Positions 26,330-40,480 of a stretch of DNA of 64,000 nucleotides are shown here, one piece after another. The notes beneath the pieces are model-generated. The model searched no databases, had not been told where the DNA came from, and worked only from the letters and a program-made list of their open reading frames with translations. The DNA comes from Lates calcarifer. Its lineage: Eukaryota; Chordata; Actinopteri; Centropomidae. The translations under genes and the position numbers were made by a program. The stretch spans positions 2,061,565 through 2,125,564 of the forward strand of contig NC_066838.1 of assembly GCF_001640805.2 (NCBI RefSeq), given 5' to 3'. How positions within the stretch are numbered: the stretch's first letter is position 1; each line of letters starts with the position of its first letter.

Positions 26330-26470
26330 CTGAACAATGTTGGAGTGCTGCTTGAACAGATCATTGCCTCCTTGATAGCCATTGTTGATAATGGGGCCCT
26401 GAATTAGCATGTCTACCTAGGTTTCATGTTTCCATCACTGCTGATCAGAGCTGGTGCCAATAAATACACA
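26330..26470. promoter_or_regulatory. Possible conserved non-coding element
   Basis: A SOX-type word CCATTGTTG lies at 26379-26387, followed by GATAATGGGGCCCTGAATTA, in unique non-coding sequence. Conservation was not tested. Confidence 0.25.
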
Positions 26471-29400
26471 CGACTACTACAGATTTATCTGACCTAAGAA
26501 TGAATGCTGATTGAGTTCTTTCCCACTGAAGAAAAAACCACGTTAGTGGAGTGTGAAAAGGGATTTAGAATCAAGTGTTTCTGTGACAGTTGAATATAGA
26601 GTCCAAAGGCACGCAGGAGAGTGCAGGTAATCTTAAATATGAGGTGAAACCAGGAGCGATTTCATGATGACCGGTATTTCTTTCCTGCTGTGAGTCATCA
26701 TGACATTGTAAATGCTGCCACAAAGGCTCAAAAATAAGTCAGTGTCAACCACAACTAAAGATAAATACACCGGCGGGATTTCCCAGCCTCATTTATTCCT
26801 TCATGCTTTACCCATAGATACCGGTACCCTCTTGAATCCCTTCTGGTTATAGCAGATGTTATTGCTGAGTATCACATTAGAAAACAATTTCTGGACTGGG
26901 GGAGGATCAGCTCTCATTTACATCTTGCTAGGATTGTCCTCGCAGCCTGAAGGCAATGCGAACTAGAAACACTGCTGCCTCAGACATGGTGCAACACACC
27001 ACTTGCACTTGACTAGCAGACCTTCAAAGAGCTGACCTATTACAACATCCCCCTCCGGAGAAGCACGAGTGTTGCATTGCCCCATTTTTCTGCCAAGGTG
27101 CCAGAATGAGAGTAAGAAAGACGCAGAGTGAAGGAACAAAGCAGGCAAGTCAAACTACTTCTCAAAGATAAATCAAAACACAATACTACACCTCCGGATG
27201 CAAAGGCCAATGCGCACAGTCCTGCCATTTTGTCCGGGGAAGGTCTAAAGAAGAGTAGACTGCCTGCTGGTGTTACACTGTAGCTTATGTGGGGAGCTGT
27301 GTAGCAGGAGAACAGGGTGGTACTACCAAATCTCTCCAGAACAGGACATTTACGAGGGCTTGACTCACTTCCAGACATTGTTCCTCTTACTCACAGGGAA
27401 GTAGTAGCATACAAGTTGCTACCAACAACATCTGCCCCTCCCTCAAACACCACAAGCCCTCAAGACTGGGAGTACGCTGTACTGTATGGATTCAATGACT
27501 TTTTGAGGATTCAGCAGCAATCAACAGCCTGTGACTGCACATATTCATCGATGAAAGGTCTACCTATGCTCTTATCAGGGTCTATGGCAATTGCTAACTT
27601 TTGCAAAGTGCCAAGTTATTTTCTGGAAAGTGCTTCAGCTGGCCAATTGTTGAGAGTCATTATATAAAGCAAGGTTATTACAGGCCTCCACATCCAAAAG
27701 AGCTGAGAGGGATCAATGAAACAACCCTGAGGCATTTTCAGACACTATTAGGCCTTTATGATAAGGGATGCTCAATAGAGGCATGACTAACTTTGTTAGT
27801 TTGACTTTTAATTAAAGCATTTATTCAATTGTTTTTTTTTAATCATTGTGTTCCAGATAAGGGAGAGAGGACGGACATTTCAAAGTGCTTCAAAGTACAA
27901 AAAATGTCCAATTTAAAAGTAGGGATCCAAATTTGATCCAGAAAGCCTTATAAAGACCGCAGGGGTTTTCTTAAAGTGAGTGGGTTGGATGTAGACATGG
28001 ACGTACTGTAAGACAGGCATACAATCAGTGTGTGGGATTCCCTGGACTGCAGTCACATGTTGATGAGTCAGCCGCTCTAGGTGACACCATGGCAACAGAT
28101 CTATCACGTGTTAGCCCTACATCCATGTCAGACCACTGAGAGCTGAGGTGTGGAAGGAAACACAAACTTTAAAAAGCTGGAAACCTATGGGATCATTTTT
28201 TTCTCCAAAGTGGGCAATGATACATTCAACTTATACCAACAGATAAAATGCTCATGTACACTATCTTCAGTGTTTTCATGCTCTTACTCCTTGTAACCTG
28301 TACCATGTGTCTCCTTCCACTTGGCCAAGAGCACTATGAATATTGGTTGGTTTTAAAAAACAGAAATATTTTTTTTTAATTTACTGATGAAAGTGGTTAC
28401 TGAATTCTTTAATCTGCCAACTTGACTAATGTATCACTGTTACTAGAAACTTGTTATCAATACCTGCATTCTTTAGTTATCTTTACTGTTATTATCAGTA
28501 GTTGTAACCCCAAGTCTTAGTAGTAGTTAGTACTAATATTGGTGGGCTGTAGTTTTATTGTCTGATAACAGTCTAGATTCCTTTTTTGTTGTTTTTTTTG
28601 GTCCTGACAAAATCAGCATTATTATAACTTAAACTTCTGCAGAACTGCAGCACCTATTTTGATTATTTTGTGTATTTAACCTGTAGGCCACTACTAAAGA
28701 TCCTAGTGTAATTTTTTGGTGACATAAAAATATTACTCATATACTATAGAAGTGATTTTTCCGTGCTTTGCTCAGTCTTTGTAGCCCTCAGTCTTAATTA
28801 ATAGCCCAAATTTCAGTTAGTTTCAAACTGTCACGCACTTCCTCCAATCCATTTGTGCACATCATGCATGCAGTGTTACTACACGCTTTACAGTTTACAA
28901 AAAAAGCAACAACAAAAAACAAAACCTCACTTTTTCAACTTCTTTTTTTTCTGTTTTCTTGTATGAAGTAGTTCTCACTAAACTTTCTTCTAATCTAATT
29001 TACTATTAATCCTCTGTCCTCCTCAAAAAAGTAGCTAATCTCATCAGGTTTGACGACTGACCTGTGTTCAGCTTTTTGTTTTGGGATTGTGGGTGAAAGC
29101 TCAATTTACTCTTCTGTATGTACATGACCATAACAATGTGACTCTCTCCAGTACTCTACTCCTCATTGTAGTTAAACTATTTCTGAGCAAGTATTAAAGT
29201 CAAAGCAGCACTCCAACAAGACATTTCAACAACATGACGGGTGTTACCGCTGTTACAAAAGGTTTCTTATGTAACCAGACATCACACATAGTACTGAATT
29301 AACCCAGGTAAAGTCTTGATCACACTGAAGATTTCTCTGTTGATTTCTGTGTGCATGTAATGTGGTCACTGCCCCCTCACTCTGAGGTATGAGTCTCACT

Positions 29401-29756
29401 CAGGAGTGGAGTGCTTATGAATGCTGCAGTTCATCATGTAGTTATCTTTTGTAACAGTCTGTTACAGGTGCAGCAAGAAGGCAGGTAGGTTAGACTCTGA
29501 ACACTGTGTGACCTGATCATGAAAAATTTAGGTCCATACACCAAAAAAAATCTAGGACATGGTTTTTAGGCGATTACACTTTGCAAACTCGGGCAGTTAT
29601 GGAAACTCTATTGGAAGTTTGTAAGCATACTGGCAAAGGATTCTTGACCGTTTGAATACTAACTAACAAGCAGTATGCAAATGGTAAGCCTAACTGAAGT
29701 TTAGAATCCTTAGCATTCAGTCAGCATATCCACTTTCACTCCATCTGTAGTGGTAC

Positions 29757-30020
29757 GTGTGTGTGTGTGAGAGAGAGAGAGAGTGTGTCCCTGTCATAGG
29801 CTACTTTTAGGGACAAATTTTACACCAGTTAATTGGGGACAGCTTGTCTAATTGGGGACAGAAGCTGTGTCCAAAATTTGGAAAAAGCTGGTTTTTGGGG
29901 CAGTGGTTAAGGTTAGGTTGAGGTTAGGGTTAGGCTAGTAGTGGTTATGGGGAGGGGTAGGGTAAGTCTCCAGGAAAAGAATCCAAGTCTGTAATGTCCC
30001 CAAAAGTGATTGTGATGTGT
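29757..30020. repeat. Interspersed repeat with GT/GA run and GGTTAGG-rich words
   Basis: A GT then GA run (29757-29785) is followed by GGGGACAGAAGCTGTGTCCA, GGTTAGG-like words, and TCTCCAGGAAAAGAATCCAA then GTCCCCAAAAGTGATTGTGA. This combination is common in fish introns. The class is unknown. Confidence 0.5.
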
Positions 30021-32274
30021 GTACTGACTGTGCTGTGTTAGGGTCACTGATCGATCATGTTCTAAATCAACTAGCATTTTAGTTTAACAGACTGGTGCTT
30101 CTAGTGTTGCCATAGGCATAAAGCAACTATTTCCGTTTCTCCTCATCTTCTCTAAGCACACACATAGACAGTTAATAAAAGCTGTGCATTGATTTGGTGG
30201 AGCCAGTCTCATCAGTTATATAATCAGCAGGAGAATCTATGCAACAGCTGCAGTAGCCTATGAACTCATGCTTCCTCTTATAAAACATGCACATTTACTC
30301 ACATAAAACATAAACATGAAATTAATAACATGAAAGCAACTGAAACATTTTTGCCAGAATTGTTTCCAGCTTCAAATCAGACCACATTCCACAAGCTCAT
30401 GTTTTGCTACAAAATTCGAGTCAGAAATCAATCACTGAACACTTCAATGATCATGTGACTTCCTTCTTAAAATTTAAAACCTCCGTAACTTACTACTGAA
30501 CATTGCTGTTTGAGATAAAGAACTTCAGCATGACTTTGCTGCTGCCATGACATTTTTGAACGTAGGGAACAGATGTGGAGAAACGTGATAAAACGTCCAG
30601 AACAGCAAGTTTTTTTAGTCTGGAAACCTGAATACCAAAGGAAGACCAAAGAGAGCATATCCACCAAAATCTGAGACAAGTGAAATTAACCAATAATCTA
30701 TAGAAGAGTGTAAGTCAAGATAATTCCTCCACGCTCATGCCAGACTACAGTAAGAGAGAAAACTGTGTGATGACTATGAAAGGTCAGTGATTTAATGCTA
30801 ATGATGGATTTAATGAATAACTTTACACATGGATGATTTCTTTATCTTTACACCTACAAAAATGAATGATACAGTATTTCTCACCTGAATTATATTCCAG
30901 TAGTATTAAGGGGGATTTGAAACAGTATTTAGACCTTCACCTTGGGAAAACATACTACTAGTTGAGTGAATAAATAGAATATGAATAAACCAAATACTGA
31001 AAGACTTTTAAGAACTCTATGGGATAGGGAGTCTGTGTTTTGGGTTCATGACCTCAATATTTCTAAAGCCTTGGCTACAGCCCTGTGTCTGGAGAATTCT
31101 CTTGATTTTAAACATCAAATATTTGTGGTCAAGGTCAAGATCTTTTTCTTGGCTTTTTACTGGCCCTTTTTACCACATCACATAAACATATGAAACTTAA
31201 GTCATCTGATTACAACTGAGTAATTTTCATGACACCTGAGCAAACTCCATACACTGATGGACATCATTAAATGTGCTTTAAAGCTAATAAAAACTGTAAC
31301 TTTTGTGACAGATACCTTGCTTGTTCTCGAAAACTGTGATGGGCATTTTTTTTTACTATCTTCCTATCTCATTTACAGCTTTACATTTGAAGTTCATATT
31401 TGTTACTATTGTCTAGATCCATCAATTAAACAGTATGCACAGAGCTTATCAAGCACAGTTAGTATATATGGTACCTAATTCCTGAATGGCTTCTATAATT
31501 GAGTTTTCAAACACAGTTCACTCTCTATGTCAGTTGTTGTTATGATTTTAAATAACTCATTTGCATGATTGCAGCAATAAACAGTATGTAGAGAAGAGTA
31601 TCTCTTACTAAGTCAGGTGTTGCTACAGACTGCTGGGAATGGTTAACAAAAGCTATCCCTAAATCATGAGGGAAATATTTTGACTGTAACATTGTTACTA
31701 GTCACTTCTCCAAGCAGACAGACACACTGAGGGTTTTAAATAGATTACATTGATCCCAATCAGCAGCTCCTATGGTACTGAGAACAACCAAGAGGCATAA
31801 GTTGTCAGGACTGACAGTATGCAGATGACAGAGGAGAGCCTCACAGGCTCCCAGCAAGGGAAAACAGGGGATATTAAATTTAGATGCAACTGCTGATGTG
31901 AAGATGAAACACACACTGTTTAACAGTTACTGTGGAGTCTAACTGACCTTGTGGAAAATGGATTTAGTCCCACGCTCTATTTGCATTTAACCCATAGGAT
32001 CCATGCAACCAGACAGTGGAGCAATTTCACCATATTCTACATCATTAGTGTAAAACCAAGAAACACGCAAGTAACCTATTTCCTGATCCTGACTGATTTT
32101 TAATAAGGACATCACTGGCAAAAAGGCAAAGCAGCTCACCTCAACTCAACCCATTCAACCTGTCTAGTAGCCTGACATGCTCTCTGGCTGACTGTCTGCC
32201 GCTGCATAGACCTCAGATGACCTAACACTGGGACCCAGTGACAGAATTGTCCATGTTGACCCCAGATCCCCTAC

Positions 32275-32519
32275 CTTTGACTCGAAGGTAGAAAAGCAGC
32301 GTGAGCAGCATCCCTCCAGCTGAACGTTACCGCTCTCTCCCCTTCACACCCTGGATCTCATGGTGGTCTCCTGCACCTCCTCCTCCACTCCTCTCCTCAT
32401 CTTGTCTTCCTCCTCCTCCTCCTCCTGCTCTCACCAAACAGCTTCGCCCGTGTCTCTGTGTCTCTCTCTCCTCCCTCTCCTCCCTCTCCTCCCTCCTTAT
32501 TTGCTTTCATTCCTTTATA
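32275..32519 (-). promoter_or_regulatory. prkcz: Candidate internal promoter and alternative first exon of prkcz
   Basis: Read on the minus strand, a TATA box (CCTATAAAGG, core complementing 32512-32519) is followed by a purine-rich leader with GAG/GGA runs. An ATG at 32311-32309 opens 12 codons, MLLTLLFYLRVK, plus one base, ending at 32275. A usable donor (CAAAG then GTAGGG) follows. The leftover G would join AA of the pseudosubstrate exon to make Glu followed by [10 protein letters not shown], so the phase is right. An upstream ORF of 18 codons (ATG 32400, stop at 32344) contains a second, in-frame ATG in strong context (ACCACCATG) and ends 33 nt before the main ATG. The product would be an aPKC without PB1, with a short hydrophobic N-terminus. 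It lies in the intron that houses the PKM-zeta promoter in mammals. No transcript evidence is available, so this is an inference. Confidence 0.45.
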
Positions 32520-33493
32520 GGCTGCTTCTCTTCATCTTCCTATCACACCATACACAGATTCCTGATAGTTTACATAAGAGTAGGCATATGCAAACATGCA
32601 CAATCCTACAGTAGGCTTTCTTTCCATTTCTGTAATTGTCTGAACAGGGATCGTACCACATGACTGAGGATTGTCACAAGAACCCGTTGTCTGATCCATG
32701 TTGCAGGTGCACCATTTTGCCCACAAGGTGGCAGAAGTAGCTCTGGTTCCAACAGCAGCATCCTCTGCACACAACACTTTTTAACCTAAATTTAAACCTT
32801 GTGGACTATTTTTAGTGGCAGTGCTGTGCTTATTGGAGCACATCCTGGATGCATTTATAGCAGTCTTTCCATGGGAATACTGAGAGCTCTATGTGCTAAT
32901 GTATATCACCTACAAACAGTCTTTTAATATTGCACTGCCCTATATAAACCAGAGGTACTGTATATTGAAATAAAAAGCCATTGACAATGTGTGAATAAAT
33001 GTCAATATCCATTTTGTGGGTTTATTTTTTATGTATGGACATCAGCCAAAGTCTGTCTTTTCCAGGCTAATGTCCAACTTAACAAAGTCATTCAGTCAAA
33101 TTTGAATTCTTAAAAGCTGTTGTAAAAGTCAGTCATGGAGTGTTTAAGTTCCACAGCAGTTTCCTTTTATTCAGGAATTGTGTGTCAGTATCATGATACA
33201 AGACACGATAAATCAAATTACTTGATTAAAACTAAAAAACCTAATAATTAAATGATAAGAAATTCTCAAAATAAATTATGTCACCCTGCAGCAAAATGTT
33301 GTTTTGTGGACACACATAATGGCCAGGCTGCACCAACAGGGATTGTGGGATTAAGTCTTAAATCCATTTAAATCAAGGTTTACCTGTAACACCTGATGTC
33401 ACCTGTTTCACAGCTTTTTAAAAGTGGATTAACTCTGAACCAAATTCAATTTAAGATTGGATACTGAGGCAGAGTGAGCAAAGAAGGGTGAGC

Positions 33494-33517
33494 TTTTTTT
33501 TTTTTTTTTTTTTTTTT
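33494..33517. repeat. Poly(T) tract (24 bases)
   Basis: An uninterrupted run of T. It may be the A-tail of a minus-strand retroposed copy, but no body is recognised to its left. Confidence 0.9.
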
Positions 33518-36500
33518 GGAAACTAACTGTGGATCATTTTACATTTTATACTCAAATCCCATTTAAAAACCTTCTACTTTTCTAATACTTGTGACTACAT
33601 GATTGATGAAATTCTGTATGTATTGTTTTTTTTGCATTTTTACATGTATTGTTTCATTTTAATTATATAATTTAATTTTCAAATGAACTGTAAAAGACAT
33701 TGCTCAATATCTAATATTTAATTATCCTCTATGAATAAACATTTAAACTCTAATCAAGGGCCAATTCTTGGCTGTGACTTGAGCTGTGTCCTGATTGGCC
33801 AGCAGTTTAAGATGCATACAGTACACTATAACTGTGACGTCCCTACTTTGATTTTTATGTAATCCTCAGTACTGTACAGATAACTAGACAGATGTCTGTG
33901 TGTTGCTGGATTTTGACAATATTCAGTCAAACATGATGACAAACACAACAGTCAAGAAACGAATGACTGATTCCTATTCTGGAATACTCATTCATATACT
34001 GAGGTATCCCTTACCTACACGACACTATACCTTGTCCTGAATCACTTCCCTTTTTTATTGACTAAGTATAGAATCTGTGAAACATGCTTATCACAGACAT
34101 ATTGCTATGGGTGTATTTAAACTAGGTTTGATGTCATTTAAAAAGAGTGTCTCCATGACATAGCTTATCCACCAGAGAGCACTGACAAGTCAATTTTTCA
34201 GTAAAATGTTACATTCATGCTGTAGATGACAGGATGATTAAATCCTGTGAATTCCACCATAAAAAATTTGATTATTTTAGGACAGGCGCACCCAGAGCTC
34301 TCTCTTTCCCAGCCAAACACAAGCTTGGACAAATTTATGTCTATCCTTGCAGCCAGTGTTGCAATACCAGGGAGGTTGTGCAAGCATTTTCTGCATTCCT
34401 TCACAGTGAGGGTGGAGGGCTATTCTCTAGGCTGGACCCATAGCTTTATCAAAGCAACCTTCAAGACCTTTTAACTTTATCAGCACTACCAGGAGCAGGC
34501 GGCGTAGTGAAGCCACTCATTCACTCTAAATAAACACAGAGGCTAACAGCAGTGCAGTGTATTATAATACAGAAAATACAATACAAGTTTCTTCACTAGG
34601 AGAAACTGAGTGATTGGAAGTGAAGATAAGACATATTATTATTGATACTTACAGTATCTTCAGATAGACTAACTAACTTCATTCAAACATGTTCCTCTTT
34701 AAGAAAACACTTCAAGCTGTATTCATTTTTTTTGTTACAAATTTAAAACAGTAGGCTTTTCACATTTTTTTGTTACTATATAGAATCTCTCAACAACGGT
34801 ATCACCAGCATGATCAAATGGTTTGAGGTTCTACATTTTTCTTCTGATTCTGAAGCCTTTTTCTCCTGCATTCTCTGGACCAGGATGCATCCTTCAGTAT
34901 CAAACATTCAGTTCATTTCTGTTTAGTACAAGTTTATTTGTACCCACTGCACAAATGTATTCAGACATGCCATACTATATTACTATATTTTCTATGTACA
35001 GTGCTCCAACACTACATTTTGCTTTTTTTTTCCTTACTGTTTTTGTTACCACTGTGTTTCCTTGATATTTCATGTGATTTTCTAATGATTGACTGCCAGA
35101 TTATTTTAGGGAGGGTTTTTCACACTATCATAATAACTACCTGACCTACAGATGAGGCCTACAATAATAACTTGAAACGACTGCAAACCCCTGATCAGAC
35201 CACAGGGTGCACAGTGCAGTTCATCCACACATCACTGTGAGATGGGTAGTGTTAGAAGCTTGGTGACTCACAGGACTAGTTGGTGAACTATCGCACCTGG
35301 CAAGCTAACCACTACACACTATTCATGCATGTCATACTAGCACCAGTCAGTCCCATGGACTACTGCCTCATAACTATCAGCAGATCATGTCTGGTTTATG
35401 CAGTTTATGGTCCAGCGCAGCACCATTTTGGATTCTGGACTATTCATTAGACTGTCAAGAAAGTTTATTGATCAAGTGCACAAATTTGCATGCAAAAGTA
35501 CAGCACAGGCTTACTCCACCCCCACAAGCAGATCCACTGATCACAGTGATTCCACTGAAATCAATTTGAACTTAAAATTTCAATATTTTAAAAGCAACAC
35601 AATGTAACTCTGCTGCACAACAGCAGCCACAAGAGGTAATTAATTTTGTTGGAGTCCGAGCAGTTAAGCAGTTTTCAAGTCACAACAGTATTTCCCATGA
35701 TCCCCTGTGTCTGGAGCAGGAAGTGCTGTCACTGCAGCAAACACTGTTCATAGTCAAGTTTCCTCACTGGGTATCTGAGATGAACGCTGGTTTTTAGTCT
35801 CTTTAACTGATCTACAGTTCAGCATTACTCTTGAACTTGTTGGGCCTGATTCTAGACTATCACTCAGTTTTCTCTCATGTATCACAAATTACAGCACTGT
35901 TAAATTAACCTGCTCTCATCAACGTCATCAGCACAACCTTTTATGCATGCATCAACAATGAATGTTGGAGTGCTGGTTCAAATCTAGGACAAATCAGTCA
36001 TTAGAAGATGCTGCAGCTGCCCTTTAAATATCAAACACTCAAAATATAAAAAAAACATAAACTGAAAAAAAAAAAATCAATCTCCACAATTTGAACATTA
36101 GCTGCTTACAGTGCTCATTTTCTCCAGAAAATGTCCCTTGATCAGGATTTATGATTGCTTATATGGGGAGAAAACTGTACACATAAACCATCTTCTATGA
36201 ACACCTTTACTGAATATGAAATGCTGACTGTGGAGCTTGTACTGAAATGTAACAATGGTGCTTCACGCTAAGCCAGCTAAACCAGAATAACACACACAAC
36301 AACCCACAGAACTACACACAATATATTAAAGTTTGGCTAAATCCTAATGACCTGACAAAATCCTACCTTTCCTGCTCATGACAAATAACGTTTCAGCCCC
36401 TTTGTCTATAAAACCTTGACAGGCGATTGTACTGTCAGTCTATCTGGTTCCGGTGTTACGTAAGATTGCAGGGTTTTGCACAAAATGCTTTGACTTTTGA

Positions 36501-39500
36501 GTATCAAAAACAACAAAGAATAACAAGGTGATCTGGTGGGACATGTGGTGCACTGAGCAGAAGAATGCAGACCAAAACACAAATGCAAGAAAACTGGTAA
36601 AAGAAAACAGTGATGAGAGGAAGAAATGAGGAGGGAGGGAGACAGAGATTGACAGCTGGGGGTGGGGGGGTTGTAATATAAGAGAAGAGAATTAGACAGC
36701 GGGGGAAAAGCCAGGGAGAGGCCTCTGAAATGAGGCCAACAGCTCCATCGCAGACAGTTAACAGCACTCACACACGAGTCAGCTCGGTGTAGCAGCTTAG
36801 CAGACCTCTCTCTCTCTGCTCAGCACATAGCCTCACTGAGGCTAGCTTTAGCGACACCATTGTTGTGTGGATTGTTTGTGCCAGCTGAAGTGGTTGCCCA
36901 GTGGGAGCATTATGCAAGGGACCAGCCTTTTGTGGATTAGCCTTCTGAACAGATGTGCTCCAGGCTAACGCTATTCACTGCAGAGGTTCAATAGCAGGAC
37001 ATGCAAACCACTCCAAATCCAGCCACACAACAGAATGAGGTCAGGAGCAGAGGCAGAAAAGAGATGGGTGGCTTTAAGGTTGTGCTGAGTACTGAACACT
37101 TTTAAGTAATATTATGGAACTAATAAACATTGTATTATTTCATGTTGCAATCATGCTGCTAGTTGTGAGGATGTTCGAGCATCTGATATTGTGATATCTG
37201 TCTAGATAGATAAAGCAGCAACTAATGCTGGATATCAAACCTCTACTGCAGAATGAAAAGTGTCTCTATAACCAAGTATCCAAAACTCTGTGAAACCTTA
37301 CTTATGCTTTGCTGTTTTACATCATAGCTAAGCCAATTATAGACAATTTTGTAGTTTATTTAGGCAAAGCTCTTTGTATGGCTGCCTATGTTAGACAACA
37401 TTTCATCAAAAATGAAAATGTTTCTTAAAGAAAGGAGTCACAAAATTGGTATCAAAAAGTGGGGAAACTCAGGTATTACATTAGCTCTAATATCATTCGA
37501 TGAAGCCAACCGTAAGCTGCAGTTACTCTAGTGGCCACAGATATTGGTTCCAAGAAAACATCAATATTAGAATACAAAGTCAATCATTGTTTCTTCTGTT
37601 ATTTCACAAAAGTGTACAGACCCACTTTTTTATTATGTATTTCCTCAGTAGGCTCACTGAATCACTGAATGATTCTCACAAATGAAATATGTTTTGTCAG
37701 GTGTTGCATGATAGACAGAAGTTACATGTTGGCTGCCAGCAGCATAGACCACTTCAACTCAACCCAGGTTTCTTCTACTCTGCCCAGATTAGGATATTTG
37801 GACTTAAAAAGACTATAACAGTTTTTTTTCTGTATATGGTGACAGGGATGGGCACTGAAGCCAAATAACTGCCCCTCCTGACAACTGAACAATTCAGAAC
37901 CAGGCTAGTCACTGACTAGAATGAGATTCAAGCTATGATTCTGGCAAGTTGCTTCACTGTGATATTCTTCAAATAGTTGCTTCCACATGGTTAACTGAGG
38001 AAAATTCCTCTCAGTGAAAGCTACAAGGTTAACTTGCTGGAAAATAATATTTTGTTTGCTTATGCCTATGACAATGCCAAGACATTTCAAAGTTAGCGTA
38101 ATGGCCGGTGGAGACTGGAAGTTTTTGTTTGTTTTGCTTGGTACTGAATTATCCAGTTCTAATGCCTTTGAAGATTAGTGCTTTGTCCTGATCATGTCCC
38201 TATGGTACAGAAACATGACCGCGTTCCTAACAGCCCTGCAGCCAGTCAGACCTATTTTAGAAGGTAACATGTTTCCTCTCACTCTCTATCTCTGAGTCAC
38301 TCTCCTTGTTGTGAGGAGAAAAACATCTCTTTTTCAATTTTGCATGAACCATTCGACATACAGTAAGCTCATAAGCTCTTCCCTGAGAGGCATCCGCTGC
38401 ACAGGCTAACCCATCAGATGTGTCAGAGAAAAAAAAAAGCTTATGATTTAAATGAACTGCAATCCATAAAGCCAACCACAACTGAGGGCTGCAGCAGAGG
38501 GGTTGTCTTTATATAAAATGCCCCAGTTCTCAAAGCTCTAATCATTTCTTTTCTGTGGATTTGGGAGACAGGGATTGGTCAAAGAGGCACAGGTTAAAGA
38601 GAGTTTGAAACATCAGTCCTTCAGTAAAACATTTCTTCATCTGAAGAAGTGATATGACCCAAATTCAAGTTGGATAAGACAACTGTCATGTTACTTAAAG
38701 GTTTAGTTCCAACCCAGTTAGTAAAAATAGGAGGAGAAGAAAAAGCAGCTCTGCTCCCAAAAGACTGTTGATTTTGTTCAGGCTGGGCTTTGACTGGGCT
38801 TTCCCAGACACAGTCATTCTCACAAAAGAAGAATGATAGTTCAGGTCAGATTCCATTGTAAGGTGAAGCCATATCAAGTGTGGAGAAATTAAAATATCTG
38901 TCACTATATCTCAAGCACCTTGTCATTCATCAAGCAGTTTGCAAAGTGCTAACCACATACATAGTATACAGTGTCTTACACTGCATGTACTATTTACTGT
39001 ATGTTTAATAGTTTAGTAGGAATGTACTGTAAGCAAAGAAGCACTACCACTTCTGTCCTGCCTGAGGTCAATCAAGCATACATGAAGCTCATTTCTGCTG
39101 GGGGGGCCAAGGGAGCACGACTCATCAGGAGTAAGACAGTTATAAGTTATAAAGACCCAGTCATGAGCTACAAGCTGATACCTGCATTTTACTGTTAATC
39201 CTCTGTTAATATCTAATGATATACACTATGATCCCAAAGAACATACAACACAGTCAATGGTACATTGTGTACCTATAGCTCAATAAAAAAAAAGATTTGA
39301 AGCAGTGGAGGTTTGCATTCAGTACTACCTTTAAAGAGCAACCACAGACTGCTTGAAAAGGCACAGGAGTGTTATTTGTGCTGGAAACTGCCAGAACACA
39401 GTCTGGCATCTCTTAGTTCAGTGACTAACACATCCTCTGGGCACTAAGTAATGTTTTCATTGCCTGCAGCTAAACAACTGCTAGAATATTTAGTTGGGAA

Positions 39501-40264
39501 GCTGATACTGTTTTCTAATAAATACCCATCAACCAGAAATTATTTAAGAAGGTACTGGGGCATATTTATACAAACTACAAAAAAACTTTGCCCCACCAGA
39601 ATAACTTGAATGATTCGACATTAACATTCAAATTTTACACATAGTGGCCTGAGGTAGACAAAGATCATTTTTCATTTTTATCTGTTGCTAGTATTCATTA
39701 ATAGAGGTCAAAGGGGATAAACATAAGCAATCTGCAGAACAACTTTTACCTCGTATTTATAGTATGGCTGAGCTAAGTCTCCTCTTATTATCTCCTATAG
39801 GCACCCACATGCAGAAAGGAGCACTGATAAACCAACTGTAGACTACCTGACCAGCACCAAACAGCAGACAGGGGTTGTTAAAGACTTAACCAGAGCTAAA
39901 AATAAGGTGATTTATCAGGTGAACACAAAACACCACCTGCAAATGAATGCTAAAGTTGCTCCGCATATGCTGAATACTAAAGCAGGAAACTTTGCTAACA
40001 CAAAAGGAACAAAAAATTCAAGCAGGGGATGTTGTTTCGCTCCCTAGTGGTGTAGGCAAAGTCAGTCTTAGCCTACAATGTAAAGATTTTTGTAGAAACA
40101 TGCACAAGTCAATTGTTAAATATGGTGCATATTACTGTGTTATTGATTGCTTGTACATCTACATGGCAGTTACAATGTGTAGCTCACCAGCACACGACTT
40201 CAGAGAGGCTTTTCAAAGCACTATGCAACATCCAATGAACACATCCCATACCTTTTGGTGAGAA

Positions 40265-40480
40265 CTCAATCAGAGCTGAAACAATTAGTCAGCAATTAGT
40301 CAGTAAATCAGACAGAAAATCAATTAGCAACTATTTTGATAATGAACTAACCAATTTTTAGTTTATGACAACTTTCAAGCAAAATTGCAAAAGCTCTCTG
40401 GTTCCAGCTCAATGTGTGGCCTTTATATCTTACAAATGAGCATTCAGAGAAATTCACTGAGCAAGAGACTAAGTACAATG
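40265..40480 (-). repeat. Interspersed repeat, copy in minus orientation
   Basis: GCTGAAACAATTAGTCAGCA, CAATTAGCAACTATTTTGAT and AGCTCTCTGGTTCCAGCTCA match the reverse of a very frequent fish repeat. A second copy lies at 51055-51250 in the other orientation. Confidence 0.65.

Larger units (their letters stand above)
21691..32274 (-). other. prkcz: prkcz giant intron, segment from pseudosubstrate exon to the internal promoter candidate
   Basis: This part of the 42.3-kb intron holds a pyrimidine-rich run (21865-21985), SINE/LINE tails (22890-23105), a possible conserved element (26330-26470) and a repeat with GGTTAG-rich words (29757-30020). The remainder is AT-rich unique sequence and no exon is recognised. 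Confidence 0.75.

Noticed and set aside
29905..29940. Telomere-like TTAGGG words
   Set aside because: Only a few imperfect units inside a dispersed repeat; not an interstitial telomere array. Similar single words at 15445 and 42105 are also chance.
36772..36890. Possible first exon on the minus strand (ATG frame MVSLKLASV..., strong donor GTGAGT)
   Set aside because: The open frame reaches the donor in phase 2, which does not fit the pseudosubstrate exon (needs phase 1). There is no TATA or GC box, so it is probably chance, though a non-coding leader cannot be excluded.
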